From assembly GCF_016714275.1 (NCBI RefSeq), contig NZ_JADJNP010000009.1, positions 3,728-67,727 on the forward strand: a DNA stretch of 64,000 bases, given 5' to 3'. The notes under the pieces were generated by a model that did not search any database, was not told the origin of the DNA, and worked only from the letters and a program-made list of their open reading frames with translations. Each line of letters begins with the position of its first letter. Position 1 is the stretch's first letter. Of this stretch, positions 13,677-22,756 are shown piece after piece. Position numbers and translations under genes: made by a program. The DNA is from Tessaracoccus sp. (GTDB taxonomy: Bacteria; Actinomycetota; Actinomycetes; Propionibacteriales; Propionibacteriaceae).

Positions 13677-14068
13677 CGTCGCAGGAGCCGTGTCCCGAGG
13701 ATCAGCGCGCCCGCGGCCGCGATGCCGCCGACGACCCACGGCCACCGCTTCGGCGTCGCGACCGCTTCAGGTTCAGCCGGTAGCGTCGCGGGCATCGCCT
13801 CGGTGACACCCGTCGGACTCGTCACCGTAGCTGTAGGCGTGGCCGCGTCAGGCCCGGGGGCTTGCGGTGCCGGCTTGCCCTCAGCTTGAGGCTGGATGCC
13901 TGAGTCAACCGCGGTGCGCGGCGTAGACGACGTCATCGGGTAGAAGGTCACCCCCGTGCTGTGCGGCTTAGGCGCGGGTTGGTAGGCGGTCGGGTCGGGC
14001 ACGCCGTGGTAGTAGCGCGGCGCCGCTGGGAACGGGCCGTCGAGCCCGGGACGGTGGATGGTGAGCAT
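13673..14068 (-). CDS. Pro/Thr-rich protein with C-terminal membrane anchor and basic end
   Basis: 131 residues starting MLTIHRPGLDGPFPAAPRYY. The first 90 are Pro/Thr/Ala-rich and disordered. One helix (WVVGGIAAAGALILGT) is followed by RLLRR at the very C-terminus. This tail-anchored plan with terminal arginines recurs in several small proteins of the window, suggesting a shared destination such as the virion or inner membrane. Confidence 0.6.
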   Translation of the reverse strand: MLTIHRPGLDGPFPAAPRYYHGVPDPTAYQPAPKPHSTGVTFYPMTSSTPRTAVDSGIQPQAEGKPAPQAPGPDAATPTATVTSPTGVTEAMPATLPAEPEAVATPKRWPWVVGGIAAAGALILGTRLLRR

Positions 14069-14117
14069 GCCTACGTTGTACCATGACCGCCTGCTGGCGT
14101 GATAGCCTGTAGCTGTC

Positions 14118-14339
14118 ATGGCCAGCTGCCCCAAGACCCCTGTCAAGGCGCGTGTCTACATCAACCGCATCGAGCCCGGTGCACAGATCGTCCGTTGCGG
14201 GAAGCCGGGGAACCAATACTACGTCGCGTTGAAGGGCCGCCGAGGCGCCCATGCCATCGTCGACTGGGACACGACGCCGGCGCTGGCCGCCGAAGCGCAG
14301 CGCCGACTCGACGCCGCGATCAAGCGCGGCCGGTGGTAA
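14118..14339 (+). CDS. Small hypothetical protein
   Basis: 73 residues, MASCPKTPVKARVYINRIEP. Beta-rich, ending in a basic helix (AEAQRRLDAAIKRGRW). A -10-like ATAGCCT lies 12 bases before the start. Confidence 0.55.
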   Translation: MASCPKTPVKARVYINRIEPGAQIVRCGKPGNQYYVALKGRRGAHAIVDWDTTPALAAEAQRRLDAAIKRGRW

Positions 14340-14355
14340 CTACGGCGGCGCGGCG

Positions 14356-14640
14356 TTAGCAGCGTGGCCCGAACATCGCGCCCCGCCGGCACTCGACCTT
14401 GCCGTGCCGCATGAAGAACCAGTAGAGGTTGCCTTCGTCGTGCGCGGGACGCCGGCCGCCGAGCCGGATCGCGACGTACTCGCCAGGCTGCAGGCCCGCC
14501 TTGCGCGCGACGCGCGCGGCGACTTGTGCTGCCTGCGCGATGGTGTCGATGCGCGCGATGCGCTTGCAGCTCATGTATTGCTTGCGTGCGAAGGCGGGAC
14601 GGTTGCGGCGGATGCAGATGTTCGCGTGGGTGGCGGCCAT
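14356..14640 (-). CDS. Small basic hypothetical protein
   Basis: 94 residues starting MAATHANICIRRNRPAFARK. Contains LQPGEYVAIRLGGRRP, a small beta-barrel-like stretch, and ends with a Cys-containing GKVECRRGAMFGPRC. Confidence 0.5.
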   Translation of the reverse strand: MAATHANICIRRNRPAFARKQYMSCKRIARIDTIAQAAQVAARVARKAGLQPGEYVAIRLGGRRPAHDEGNLYWFFMRHGKVECRRGAMFGPRC

Positions 14641-14653
14641 GCGCACAAGCGTA

Positions 14654-15030
14654 TCAGATCTCGATCTCGACTTCGCGCTGCGTGAACGTGACCTTGACCG
14701 GGCCCTGGGTGGTGGTCAGCGTGTAGGTGTTCTCGTCGAGGCTCTTGAACTCCTTGAACCAGACCTGCCCGACGACGACGGCGGTCACCATCTGCGACTT
14801 CGCGCTGAGGTGGACCTTGATGGCCGCCGCGAGGCGCTCGGCGTGGAGCTGCAGCGTCGCGAGGGCTGGCTGCGCAGCTTCGGCAGCTCGGAGGACATCG
14901 ACCCGGAGACGTCGACGACGACGACGTGGTTCGTCGGCTTCGGCTTGACGACGCGTGTCTGCGCGGCGGTTGGCGTCGGCGCGCGGACGAGGAACAGGTC
15001 GGAGGCGATCTTGTAGCTGGTGGTGGTCAT
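14654..15030 (-). pseudogene. Broken von Willebrand A-type domain protein
   Basis: Starts MTTTSYKIASDLFLVRAPTP behind a good promoter and reaches NHVVVVDVSGSMSSELPKL, the DxSGS metal-site loop of a vWA domain. The frame then degenerates. A +1 frame continues plausibly (LATLQLHAERLAAAIKVHLS...) and ends REVEIEI at 14654. Only about 125 residues remain against roughly 200 for a vWA domain, so there is a frameshift and probably an internal deletion. Confidence 0.55.
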
Positions 15031-15038
15031 CGCCCCTG

Positions 15039-15060
15039 GTGGTACCACCGGGGTCTGACA
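15039..15060 (-). promoter_or_regulatory. Phage-type promoter TGTCAG-N10-TAnnnT
   Basis: TGTCAG, 10 bases (ending GG), TACCAC on the minus strand. The start codon of the vWA-like gene follows 8 bases later. Confidence 0.65.
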
Positions 15061-15205
15061 TTTTTTTGAAGTCTACGCTAACGGCACCGGCGAAAAGCCG
15101 CGCCGTATTCTCGGAGTATCAGCCGGAGGTAGTAAACCCGCCCGGTGACGTACCGCTTAGGCTCGATATTACCACCGACGTACGAATCTGGCGGCGTGGC
15201 TGCCA

Positions 15206-15496
15206 CTAGTGCACGTCCTTCGACCCGTGCTGCAACCGCCAGGCGCCGTACTTGTGCTGCGCCGCGTGCGCCTGTGCGATCTTGGCGGCGTCATCGGTCG
15301 GCCCGACGGCGAACGCCCGGTCGGGGATCTGGCTTGCCAACGCCGTCTTGCCGGTCGGCAGCATCACGACCGAATCCACCTCGTCTTGACCGAGCGCGAG
15401 CCCGACGACGTCCAAGAGGTAGTACGTACGCGCGCCGTCAGGATCGCGTCGGAGGAACGCGATCCGCCAACCCGCGGAGATGGTGCTGATGGTCAT
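15206..15496 (-). CDS. Hypothetical protein
   Basis: 96 residues starting MTISTISAGWRIAFLRRDPD. Alternating strands and a C-terminal Ala/His-rich helix. Preceded by a phage-type promoter. No family recognised. Confidence 0.55.
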   Translation of the reverse strand: MTISTISAGWRIAFLRRDPDGARTYYLLDVVGLALGQDEVDSVVMLPTGKTALASQIPDRAFAVGPTDDAAKIAQAHAAQHKYGAWRLQHGSKDVH

Positions 15497-15510
15497 CGGC
15501 TTGGGTCAGG

Positions 15511-15532
15511 ACGATATCACGGGACCATGACA
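15511..15532 (-). promoter_or_regulatory. Phage-type promoter, TGTCAT variant
   Basis: TGTCAT, 10 bases ending TGA, TATCGT on the minus strand, 14 bases before the ATG at 15496. Confidence 0.6.
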
Positions 15533-15549
15533 GCCCGGAAGAAAGCCGA

Positions 15550-17187
15550 TTAGTTGAGCGCGGTTTCGCCGGACGTCACCCGCCGCCGGATCGCGTATCG
15601 GCGCTGGTCGCCCTCGAGCGTCTCGTCTACCTCGTAGAGGACGCGGAGGTGCGGTGCCCGAAGGCGTTGCGCGAGCGCTTGCGGCGTCCGGACGAACGGG
15701 CGGTTGGCGGTTGATGCCATCGTCGACAGATCGCGGAACAGCTCTTGGACGGTGACCCACCGGGTCGTGTTCGGCTCGAACGCCGCCCAGTCGGCGAGGA
15801 TGTCGAGGACGATGTCCGACTCGGCGGCGAAGGCGGTCCGCTCACGGGCGAGCGCGTCGAGCAGCGCCGGGACGACGATCGAGCTTTGCCAGCCCAGCGC
15901 GCGGCAGGCCGCGTAGGCGAAGACCTCGAAGTCACCGAGGCGCGTCGTCGTCCGGCGGGGTGGCTCGACGGCCAACGCCGCGACGACGCGGTTGAGGTAG
16001 TACAACCACTCGCCGAAAATCTCGGCGCGGCGTTGTTCGATGTACGCCGCGAGTGCGGCCGCGCCTTCGCTGCCGCGCGCGGTCCGCGGCCCGAGCCGGA
16101 GCACGATCGACCGGTCGACGACGTCGTCGCGTCGGAACGACCGGGGGTCTTTCGAGGCGACGGCGATGAACGACTGGGGGCGAATCTCGACGCGGCCCGT
16201 GTTCGTGTGGAGCTTGCGCTCGGCGCGGTAGCCCTTCGTGCAGTATGCGCAGACGTTGTCGGCGAGCCAGTCGATCGGGTCGTCGGGGTTGTCGAGCACC
16301 ATGATCGGCGAGTGCAAGAGCGTCACCCAGAAGTCGCGGAGGCCGTCCTTGCTGACGGTGAACGGGTCGACGCTCCCGAACAACGCGTGCTGGATCATCT
16401 GTAGGATCGTCGTCTTACCTGAGCCCGGCGCACCCTCAACCATCAGCAACGGCTTCGTCGGGAACAGGTCCGAGAATGCCACCGCGAGCATCCAGATCAT
16501 CAGCGCCTGAACCTGATGCTTCGGGCGCATGTGGCCGCCCGTGTCGAGGGCCCAGGTCACGCCTTGGAGTAGCCGGAACAGCGCGCCGTTGCGTCCGACG
16601 ACCGGCTCGAGCGGGACGTTGCCGTTGTCGTCGTCGGCGAACAGCACGGGGCGGCCGTTGTCGATGATCTCGATCCCGATGGGCCCCGGCGTCAGGTCGC
16701 TGCGACCGAGGCGGCGTTGCCAGGCATCGTCGATGAGAAACGCGTTGGGCCCTTCGATCACGCCGGCGCCGGTGACGCGGTACATCGTGCCGTCGTAGCG
16801 CGACAGGTAGAGCGCGCCGTTGCAGTACGCAGCCCAGCGTCGGACCGACGTCTTGCGGCCGTTGTACATCGCGTAGCTCGCAAGCGCCTGCGTGACCTTG
16901 GGCGTGATCTCACGGTCCTTGGTGTTGAGGCCATAGACCATCAGCAGGTGGGTCGCCCAGCGCGCGTCGCCGTGGTTGAGCGGCAGGAGCTTGCGCGTGA
17001 ACGCGCTGAACAGGTGCGGGTCGCTGTCGACCATCAAGAACTGGCTGTTGGTCGTCTCGGTCTCCATCCGCAAGATCGCCGCGGCGATGTGCTGGGCCGT
17101 CTCGGTGGCGGGTGCGCGGCGCATCGCCTCGAGAATGAGCGCGATGCTCGCGCGCTGTGCTGCGTACTCCGCGGGTAGGAGAGCCAC
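15550..17187 (-). CDS. AAA+ ATPase, probable replicative helicase or primase-helicase
   Basis: 545 residues. Walker A is VEGAPGSGKTTI (near 245), Walker B/sensor is SPIMVLDNPDDP (near 290), and FIAVASKDPRSF followed by RRDDVVDRSIVLRL is the sensor-1/arginine-finger region. The N-terminal 200 residues have mixed alpha/beta character; the C-terminus is winged-helix-like (FVRTPQALAQRLRAPHLRVL). This matches phage D5/SF3-like or MCM-like replication ATPases. It is divergent from the SNF2-type helicase, with promoters back to back. Confidence 0.75.
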   Translation of the reverse strand: MALLPAEYAAQRASIALILEAMRRAPATETAQHIAAAILRMETETTNSQFLMVDSDPHLFSAFTRKLLPLNHGDARWATHLLMVYGLNTKDREITPKVTQALASYAMYNGRKTSVRRWAAYCNGALYLSRYDGTMYRVTGAGVIEGPNAFLIDDAWQRRLGRSDLTPGPIGIEIIDNGRPVLFADDDNGNVPLEPVVGRNGALFRLLQGVTWALDTGGHMRPKHQVQALMIWMLAVAFSDLFPTKPLLMVEGAPGSGKTTILQMIQHALFGSVDPFTVSKDGLRDFWVTLLHSPIMVLDNPDDPIDWLADNVCAYCTKGYRAERKLHTNTGRVEIRPQSFIAVASKDPRSFRRDDVVDRSIVLRLGPRTARGSEGAAALAAYIEQRRAEIFGEWLYYLNRVVAALAVEPPRRTTTRLGDFEVFAYAACRALGWQSSIVVPALLDALARERTAFAAESDIVLDILADWAAFEPNTTRWVTVQELFRDLSTMASTANRPFVRTPQALAQRLRAPHLRVLYEVDETLEGDQRRYAIRRRVTSGETALN

Positions 17188-17196
17188 CGGACGCGC

Positions 17197-17218
17197 ACTC
17201 TATCAGGGGAGGCTGACG
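17197..17218 (-). promoter_or_regulatory. Phage-type promoter of the AAA+ ATPase gene
   Basis: CGTCAG, 10 bases ending TGA, TAGAGT on the minus strand, 9 bases before the ATG. Confidence 0.65.
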
Positions 17219-17288
17219 CCTGGCAGGGGTCGACGCACACGAACAACGTCTTGTGGTCACGCACGTCCACGGCCACAAGCGGTGGTGC

Positions 17289-17310
17289 TGACAGGGACCT
17301 GTGGTACAGG
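17289..17310 (+). promoter_or_regulatory. Phage-type promoter of the SNF2-like helicase gene
   Basis: TGACAG, 10 bases ending TGG, TACAGG, 8 bases before the ATG at 17319. The position rules out the GTG at 17301 as the start. Confidence 0.65.
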
Positions 17311-17318
17311 CCGTAGTC

Positions 17319-18881
17319 ATGGACGCAGTTCGTCCCGCCGGCCGTTGGGACTGGTGGACCATCCCGTTTGAGTGGGCTCGGCAGCTCGGGCCGGTGCCTG
17401 GTGTCGTCTACCGGACCAACGGCACCGTCGAGGTGCACCGAACGCACTTGCCCTTGTTGGCCGCACACGGTCACCCGATCCCGGAGTTGACTGTCGGCGT
17501 GCCGCCGGTGCTGCCGAAGTCGTTGACGCTGCGCCCTTGGCAGACACGCGCGCGGACATGGATGGCCGACCGCCGCGGCTCACTGGTGGTCGCCGAACCC
17601 CGGCTCGGGAAGACACCGCTGGCGCTGAGCCTGCATGAGCCCAACGGCTTGTTGATGATCCTGGCGCCGCTCGACGTGCGCGAGGTGTGGCTGACCTGGA
17701 TCGAGCGGATGTTCCCGGGCGCGCGCGCGGAGACGTTGGTCCTTGAAGGTACGGTGCCGGACATCGAGAAGCTCCGGCGTACTCGGTTCGTCTTCGCCCA
17801 CTACGACATCCTGACGCACCAACAGGTTACCAGCGTCCGACCGCGCACGCTCATCGTCGATGAGATCCACCTGCTGTCCAACCCGACGTCTCAGCGGACG
17901 AAGGCCGTCCGGTTCTTTGCCGGCCTGGCCGACCGCGTCATCGCTCTGACCGGCACTCCGTTGTGGAACAAGACGCGTGGGCTGGGTCCCTTGCTGGCGA
18001 TCACGAACCCCGGTGCATGGGGCTCGCACCACGAGTTCAGCCAGCGATACGCCTCGCCGACGATGGGTGAGTACGGCTGGGTCTACGGCGAGCTGTCCAA
18101 CCGTGAGGAGTTTATGCAGCGGCGGACCGAGGTCGTCTTCGAGGCGCGGTGGTCGACCGAGGCACCGGAGTTGCCTGCGACAAACTACGAGGTCGTGGAC
18201 GTGCCCGTCAGCGCGGACGATCTTGCCGTCCTCGACGAGACCGCCGCCGAGATGCGCGGCGCTCTCCTCGACACCGACGACAACACGATCGGTGCGTTGG
18301 CGCGGTACCGACAGGCGACCGGCGTCATCAAGATCGAGACGGTCGTCGAGCGGGCGATGGCGTACGCCAAGCCGCTCGTGATCTGGGGGTGGCACAAGCA
18401 ACGCGTCATCAAGAAGATCGCGGATCGGCTCAAGAAACAAGGTCGGGCGACGTTCATGTTGCACGGCGATCTGTCGATCCAAAAGCGCACCGAGGCGCTT
18501 GACGCCTGGCGCGCGAGCCCGGACGGAATCCTCTGCGCGACGCTGGCGGTGGGGCAGGTCGGGCTCGATCTGTCGCACGCGACGACCGCGTTCGTGGTCG
18601 AGATCGACTGGACGCCGGCCGTCACCTACCAGACCACGATGCGGACGTTCGACGCCAGCCGACCGATGACGATCGTTTTTTTTCGTGTCGACCATCCGGT
18701 CGAGCGGATGCTTGTGGATAGCACGCGAGCGAAGATGCAGCGCGCCGACGTTTCCGCAATGCCTGCCGCCGGTTCGGCGTTCCGGATCGACGTTCCACAG
18801 GATGTGGACGACGGCTCGGTCTTGGACGAGCTGCGGGCGCTGCTCGCGGGCCGGTCGGCGGATTTCACCACGTGGGTCTAG
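17319..18881 (+). CDS. SNF2/SF2-type DNA helicase
   Basis: 520 residues from ATG 17319. Q-motif-like LRPWQTRARTWM, motif I EPRLGKTPLAL (Lys-Thr kept), motif II IVDEIHLLSN (DEIH box), motif III ALTGTPLWNK, and in the second domain HGDLSIQKRTEAL, ATLAVGQVGLDLSHATT and YQTTMRTFDASRP (motifs IV-VI). These are the signatures of Snf2-like translocases used by phages at replication forks or in recombination. It heads the recombination block. Confidence 0.85.
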   Translation: MDAVRPAGRWDWWTIPFEWARQLGPVPGVVYRTNGTVEVHRTHLPLLAAHGHPIPELTVGVPPVLPKSLTLRPWQTRARTWMADRRGSLVVAEPRLGKTPLALSLHEPNGLLMILAPLDVREVWLTWIERMFPGARAETLVLEGTVPDIEKLRRTRFVFAHYDILTHQQVTSVRPRTLIVDEIHLLSNPTSQRTKAVRFFAGLADRVIALTGTPLWNKTRGLGPLLAITNPGAWGSHHEFSQRYASPTMGEYGWVYGELSNREEFMQRRTEVVFEARWSTEAPELPATNYEVVDVPVSADDLAVLDETAAEMRGALLDTDDNTIGALARYRQATGVIKIETVVERAMAYAKPLVIWGWHKQRVIKKIADRLKKQGRATFMLHGDLSIQKRTEALDAWRASPDGILCATLAVGQVGLDLSHATTAFVVEIDWTPAVTYQTTMRTFDASRPMTIVFFRVDHPVERMLVDSTRAKMQRADVSAMPAAGSAFRIDVPQDVDDGSVLDELRALLAGRSADFTTWV

Positions 18882-18887
18882 CGTCCG

Positions 18888-18909
18888 TGTCAGGGCCCCG
18901 TGATAGGTA
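18888..18909 (+). promoter_or_regulatory. Phage-type promoter of the nuclease/Sak4 operon
   Basis: TGTCAG, 10 bases ending TGA, TAGGTA(T). Unlike the others it is 44 bases from its start codon, so this operon has a real 5' leader. Confidence 0.55.
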
Positions 18910-18953
18910 TCCCTCGTCGCGGTCCTCCCTCTTGCGTTCCGCGGCCTAACCAC

Positions 18954-20111
18954 ATGAAACTACCGAAGCGTAAGCACAACTGCGCGTTGTGCAAAGCTCC
19001 GCTTGCGCCGTCGTCCTACGACGGGCTGTGGCTCCACCCGGAGTCCGCAACCTGCCAGGTCCACGTCGCGGACCACCTGGGGCTCTCGCTCGACGACCAG
19101 TACGGCGTCGATGCCGAGGGCATCTACACGGTGGCGGCCGAGCCTGCGGACGCGCCGCTAGGTGAGGGCGCGTTCTCGGCCGGCGTGATCACGACCGATG
19201 GCGTCGCCATGGTCACCTTGGGTAACGGCCCCTCGGCGTTCGTGTCGGTCGAGGCCGCGGCCAAGGCGCTGTTCGAGGCGGCCGGCCTGCCCTACCTGGG
19301 CGGCTCGTCAGGCTCCTACGGCTGGTCGAGCGTCTCGACGTTCCAGAAGTGCCCTTACCTCTGGAAGAAGACCTACGGCGCACGCGACGCGGCGCTCGGC
19401 GGGGATCTCTCGGAGGCGCTCGAGGTTGGCTCGATCGCCCACATCTTCCTCGCGATCCACTACAGCCGGTGGATCGACCCGGCGTACCCGTTGACGCCCG
19501 AGGATGCCCGCCGCTACTTCATGACGGCGAGCGTGACGCCGACGTTCGTCGACAAGGCGTGGAGCCTGTTCGACAGCTACCGTGTCTGGCACCAGGAGGA
19601 GTCGGCCTGGATGATCCCGCTCGCCGTCGAGGAGCTTGCGGTCGATCCGCGCACAGGCTTCAGCTGCCGGTGGGACCTCGTCTTCAAGGTCGAGATCGCG
19701 CAGCCGGGCATCTTGCCCGGCGTGTACATCTGCAACCACAAGAGCGCCGCCGACAACTCCTTCGTCACGCGCGAGCAGTGGAAGAACGACGGCCAGATCC
19801 TGGGCGAGATCAACCTCTACAACGCGCTTGGCTACCACCGCCGGTTCGGACCGCTGCGTGGCGCCTGCGTGAACCTGCTGATCAAGACGCAGAACCCGCA
19901 GTTCATCCGTGCGTGGGTGATGCCGCCGCCGGCGATCCTGCGCGACCACGCGAAGTCGTTGCTCTACACGACCGGACAGATGCGCATGGCCGAGGCGACC
20001 AACTGCTACCCGCGCATGCGCGCGGCCTGCGTCACGCGCTACCGGACGCTCTGCCAGTTCCACGAACACTGCGCCGGCGGCGACGTCGAGCGCGAGATCG
20101 AGGCTCCATGA
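18954..20111 (+). CDS. PD-(D/E)XK nuclease of RecB/Cas4-like family
   Basis: 385 residues from ATG 18954 (MKLPKRKHNCALCKAPLAP, an N-terminal zinc pair). WSSVSTFQKCPYLWK is the RecB-family N-terminal signature with a Cys. GSIAHIFLAIHY gives the conserved Gly-x-x-x-His. RWDLVFKVEI, GVYICNHKSAA and QLGEI-type residues supply the D...(D/E)xK core, and a QILGEINLYNALG helix follows. C-terminal Cys (NCYPRMRAACVTRYRTLCQF) could complete an Fe-S cluster. It overlaps the Sak4-like gene by four bases, so it belongs to phage recombination. It is unlikely to be a CRISPR adaptation Cas4. Confidence 0.8.
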   Translation: MKLPKRKHNCALCKAPLAPSSYDGLWLHPESATCQVHVADHLGLSLDDQYGVDAEGIYTVAAEPADAPLGEGAFSAGVITTDGVAMVTLGNGPSAFVSVEAAAKALFEAAGLPYLGGSSGSYGWSSVSTFQKCPYLWKKTYGARDAALGGDLSEALEVGSIAHIFLAIHYSRWIDPAYPLTPEDARRYFMTASVTPTFVDKAWSLFDSYRVWHQEESAWMIPLAVEELAVDPRTGFSCRWDLVFKVEIAQPGILPGVYICNHKSAADNSFVTREQWKNDGQILGEINLYNALGYHRRFGPLRGACVNLLIKTQNPQFIRAWVMPPPAILRDHAKSLLYTTGQMRMAEATNCYPRMRAACVTRYRTLCQFHEHCAGGDVEREIEAP

Positions 20112-21031
20112 CTCTGCCGATCCGCATCCGGCCTGGCGCCGGCGACCAGTCGGGCACGAAGTACCGGACGTTCTGTTGCTACGGCAACACGCGCTGCGGC
20201 AAGACGCAGTTCGCGGCGACGTTCCCCAACCCCGTCTTCATCTCGGATATGTCCGAGCGCGGGTGGGTGACGCTCGAGAACATGAACGTCGAGGACTTCT
20301 ATCACGCCGACCGCGAGATCATCGTGATGCCGGTCGGCGATCAGGTCCAGGTGACGATCGCGATGTCGCACGTCGAGCAGTGGGTCCGGCAGGGCTACTT
20401 CGACACGGTCGTCTTCGACTCGCTGACGTTCTACGCCGAGTCGTGGTTCAACGACCAACACCAGAAGATGCTCCGTACCGGCAGCGTCGACACGCGGTCG
20501 CTCTACGGCGCGATGGCGCAGCACCTCAGCAACCTCCGCACCCAGGTTCACAAGTGGCCGTGCAACGTCGTCTGGACGGCGCTCGCGACGCCGCCCGAGG
20601 ACAAGTCGGAGGGTGGCCCGATGCTGTCGGGCAAGTCGAAGTACCGCTTCGCGGCAGGCTGCGACCACATCTTCTACCACCACAAGTACCAGCACGTGTT
20701 CCAGGACGCGCCGGGCGAAGACGGGACCGCACCGCCGCCCTACGAGGCGACCGTCTTCGAGGCGGTCACGCGGAACTTCCCCGGCTACGTCGTCGGCGGT
20801 CGTGACAACGGCAAGATCCCTGATCGGGTGCACTACCCGACGTATCGGCAGATCGCCGAGTGCCTGGGCCTGCCCGAGTTCGCGCCACGCCCGGCGCTGC
20901 CGGCCAATCTCTACGACGCCGCTCGCGCGGCGCTCGACAAGCCCGGCGCCAAGGCGCCGGCTGCGCCGGCGGCCCAGGCTCCGGCGGCGGCTGCGGCCGC
21001 GACACCCCCCGCGCGCACCCGCGCGCGCTGA
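20108..21031 (+). CDS. Sak4-like RecA-fold ATPase (single-strand annealing/recombinase)
   Basis: 307 residues. Walker A CYGNTRCGKTQFA, Walker B YFDTVVFDSLTFY, and VVWTALATPPEDK as sensor strand, the compact AAA_24/Sak4 plan. The C-terminal 60 residues are Pro/Ala-rich and disordered. It lies between the nuclease and a DUF669-like partner, the usual gene order for this recombination system. Confidence 0.8.
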   Translation: MTLPIRIRPGAGDQSGTKYRTFCCYGNTRCGKTQFAATFPNPVFISDMSERGWVTLENMNVEDFYHADREIIVMPVGDQVQVTIAMSHVEQWVRQGYFDTVVFDSLTFYAESWFNDQHQKMLRTGSVDTRSLYGAMAQHLSNLRTQVHKWPCNVVWTALATPPEDKSEGGPMLSGKSKYRFAAGCDHIFYHHKYQHVFQDAPGEDGTAPPPYEATVFEAVTRNFPGYVVGGRDNGKIPDRVHYPTYRQIAECLGLPEFAPRPALPANLYDAARAALDKPGAKAPAAPAAQAPAAAAAATPPARTRAR

Positions 21032-21103
21032 CCAGGATCACCGGGCACTCCGCCCGTGACAACACCACCGGTTCACGGAGCTTTCCGTGGCCACGAGGTA
21101 CAG

Positions 21104-21700
21104 ATGAGCGAGACCGAGAATTTCGTGTTCGATGGGTTCGACGTGGCCCCGGATGCCGCCCCGATCAAGGCATGGGACGGCAGCAGCAACATGCCCACCA
21201 TCCCGGCGGGCGAGCACCTGTTCGAGCTGACGAGCCTGACCGTCGCCGACACCAAGGCCGGCGACGGCAAGAACCTCGTCGCCGAGTTCAAGTGCCTGAG
21301 CGAGGGCGAGGGCAACGGCGAGACCGTGCGCAGCTGGTTCCTGTGCGTCGGTCCGAAGGTCAAGCCGGGCCACAAGGGTCGCATCGCGGCCGTCTTCCGG
21401 GACGCGCTGCAGGTCCCCGGGATCAACCCCGTGAACCTCCAGTTCGAGACCAAGAACGCGGTCGGCCGGCGCATGTACGCCACCGTGACCCTGAAGCAGC
21501 GCAACTACTACGACCCGGTCACCGGCGAGGAGAAGCAGGCGACCAACGCCGAGCTGTCGGCCGAGCGTCCGGTCGAGGCGGCGGCCCAGCCGCAGGCTCC
21601 GGCGCCGGCGGCCGCCCCGGCCCGCGCCCCGTCGGCCCCGCCCGCGCGCCCGCCGGCCCCGGCGGCGCGTCCCGCGGCGCCGCCGCCCCGCGCGCGCTAG
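21104..21700 (+). CDS. DUF669-like single-strand DNA-binding partner of Sak4
   Basis: 198 residues starting MSETENFVFDGFDVAPDAAP. Residues 30-150 form an OB-like beta domain (IPAGEHLFELTSLTVADTK, LVAEFKCLSEGEGNG, YATVTLKQRNYYDP). The rest is a long Pro/Ala/Arg tail. DUF669 proteins accompany Sak4 ATPases and bind ssDNA; the assignment rests on layout and context. Confidence 0.65.
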   Translation: MSETENFVFDGFDVAPDAAPIKAWDGSSNMPTIPAGEHLFELTSLTVADTKAGDGKNLVAEFKCLSEGEGNGETVRSWFLCVGPKVKPGHKGRIAAVFRDALQVPGINPVNLQFETKNAVGRRMYATVTLKQRNYYDPVTGEEKQATNAELSAERPVEAAAQPQAPAPAAAPARAPSAPPARPPAPAARPAAPPPRAR

Positions 21701-21845
21701 CGCAAGGCGAGCCGCAGGCTCGCAGTTCCTGAGTCCTACGGCGGCACCGTCGACGGTGGCACCCGGATGGGTGTGCAGGTGGAACTCCTGCCCGTATCGG
21801 CCAATTTCTTCGATCTCATCCAACCTCTACGTCCTCGTGAGGCGC

Positions 21846-22391
21846 ATGCGCGACGTCGACTTCGAGCTGCTTCAATGGTGTCGTGATGACCGGTGCCCGG
21901 ATGACTTCCTACATCTGGCGCACGGTCGTCGCGGTAACGTCATCCGTGTCGCGGCCGCCAGCGCCAACGCGGCCGCGTGCGCCGTCAGCGTCGCGGACGC
22001 CGTCGCCGCTAACGAAGCCGAAGCCGACACCGGCGATGACGCGGATGCGGATGCTCAGCCGCACGTCGGGACGACGGTGATCGAGTGCGCCTACGCGCAC
22101 GTCCCGTTGCGTAGCCCGCGGATGTTCAAGCACATCTACTACGACGTCGTGAACGACTTTGGTTCGGTCGCCGAGCGGACGCTCTACCGTGCGATGCGGA
22201 CGCTGGTTACCGACCGTCGGATCGCCTGCATCGCCGACCCCTCGGTCTCGTGGGCGACGTACCGGCGCAACCCGAGCACGACGTCTGGCTTCTACATCCG
22301 CTACGACTCGCCGTTGCTTTGGACGCCGGGCGGCCTGGCGTCCGTCTACGAGGCGATCGGCGACTACGCCAAGCCCATGGACTACACCTGA
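21846..22391 (+). CDS. Hypothetical protein with winged-helix-like C-terminus
   Basis: About 181 residues. An acidic Ala/Asp-rich linker (about residues 55-80) separates a short N-terminus from AERTLYRAMRTLVTDRRIA and SGFYIRYDSPLLW, which could be a winged helix and strand. The ATG at 21846 is chosen; in-frame starts lie upstream. The stop abuts the next ATG. Confidence 0.5.
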   Translation: MRDVDFELLQWCRDDRCPDDFLHLAHGRRGNVIRVAAASANAAACAVSVADAVAANEAEADTGDDADADAQPHVGTTVIECAYAHVPLRSPRMFKHIYYDVVNDFGSVAERTLYRAMRTLVTDRRIACIADPSVSWATYRRNPSTTSGFYIRYDSPLLWTPGGLASVYEAIGDYAKPMDYT

Positions 22392-22756
22392 TGCGCCTCG
22401 TCATCGTCGAGTCACCGTTTGCGGGGCGGGGCGACACACCCGCCGAGCGTGCACACGCAACGGCCGAAAACGTCCGCTACCTGCGGGCCTGCCTGGCGGA
22501 CTGCCTCCGCCGTGGCGAGGCGCCGTTTGCGTCGCACGGACTGTACACCCAACCGGGTGTCCTCGACGACACGAACGCAGCTGAGCGCGCGCATGGCATC
22601 GCCGCCGGGTTCGCGTGGCGGCCGGCGGCACACGCGACGGTTGTCTACACCGACCGCGGGATGTCATCAGGGATGCGTGCTGGCATCGAGCACGCCGCGA
22701 CGATTCCTGGGCACACCGTCGAGTACCGGATGCTTAGCGGAGAGTGGGCGCCGTGA
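22391..22756 (+). CDS. Nucleoside 2-deoxyribosyltransferase-like (DUF4406/DUF7768-type) protein
   Basis: 121 residues: MRLVIVESPFAGRGDTPAER, NVRYLRACLADCLRRGEAPF, SHGLYTQPGVLDD. The N-terminal strand with SPF, the Asn-x-x-Tyr helix and the APFAxHxLYxQ stretch are typical of these small phage nucleotide-metabolism-like proteins. Enzyme activity not certain. Confidence 0.6.
   Translation: MRLVIVESPFAGRGDTPAERAHATAENVRYLRACLADCLRRGEAPFASHGLYTQPGVLDDTNAAERAHGIAAGFAWRPAAHATVVYTDRGMSSGMRAGIEHAATIPGHTVEYRMLSGEWAP

Noticed and set aside
12723..13745. 340-codon minus-strand ORF
   Set aside because: Antisense to the gene at 13023-13676 and rich in Arg/His/Val with no motifs.
18954..20111. RecB/Cas4-like nuclease as a CRISPR adaptation Cas4
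   Set aside because: It overlaps the Sak4-like gene and lies in the recombination block about 10 kb from the array with no Cas1 or Cas2; a recombination nuclease is the simpler reading.
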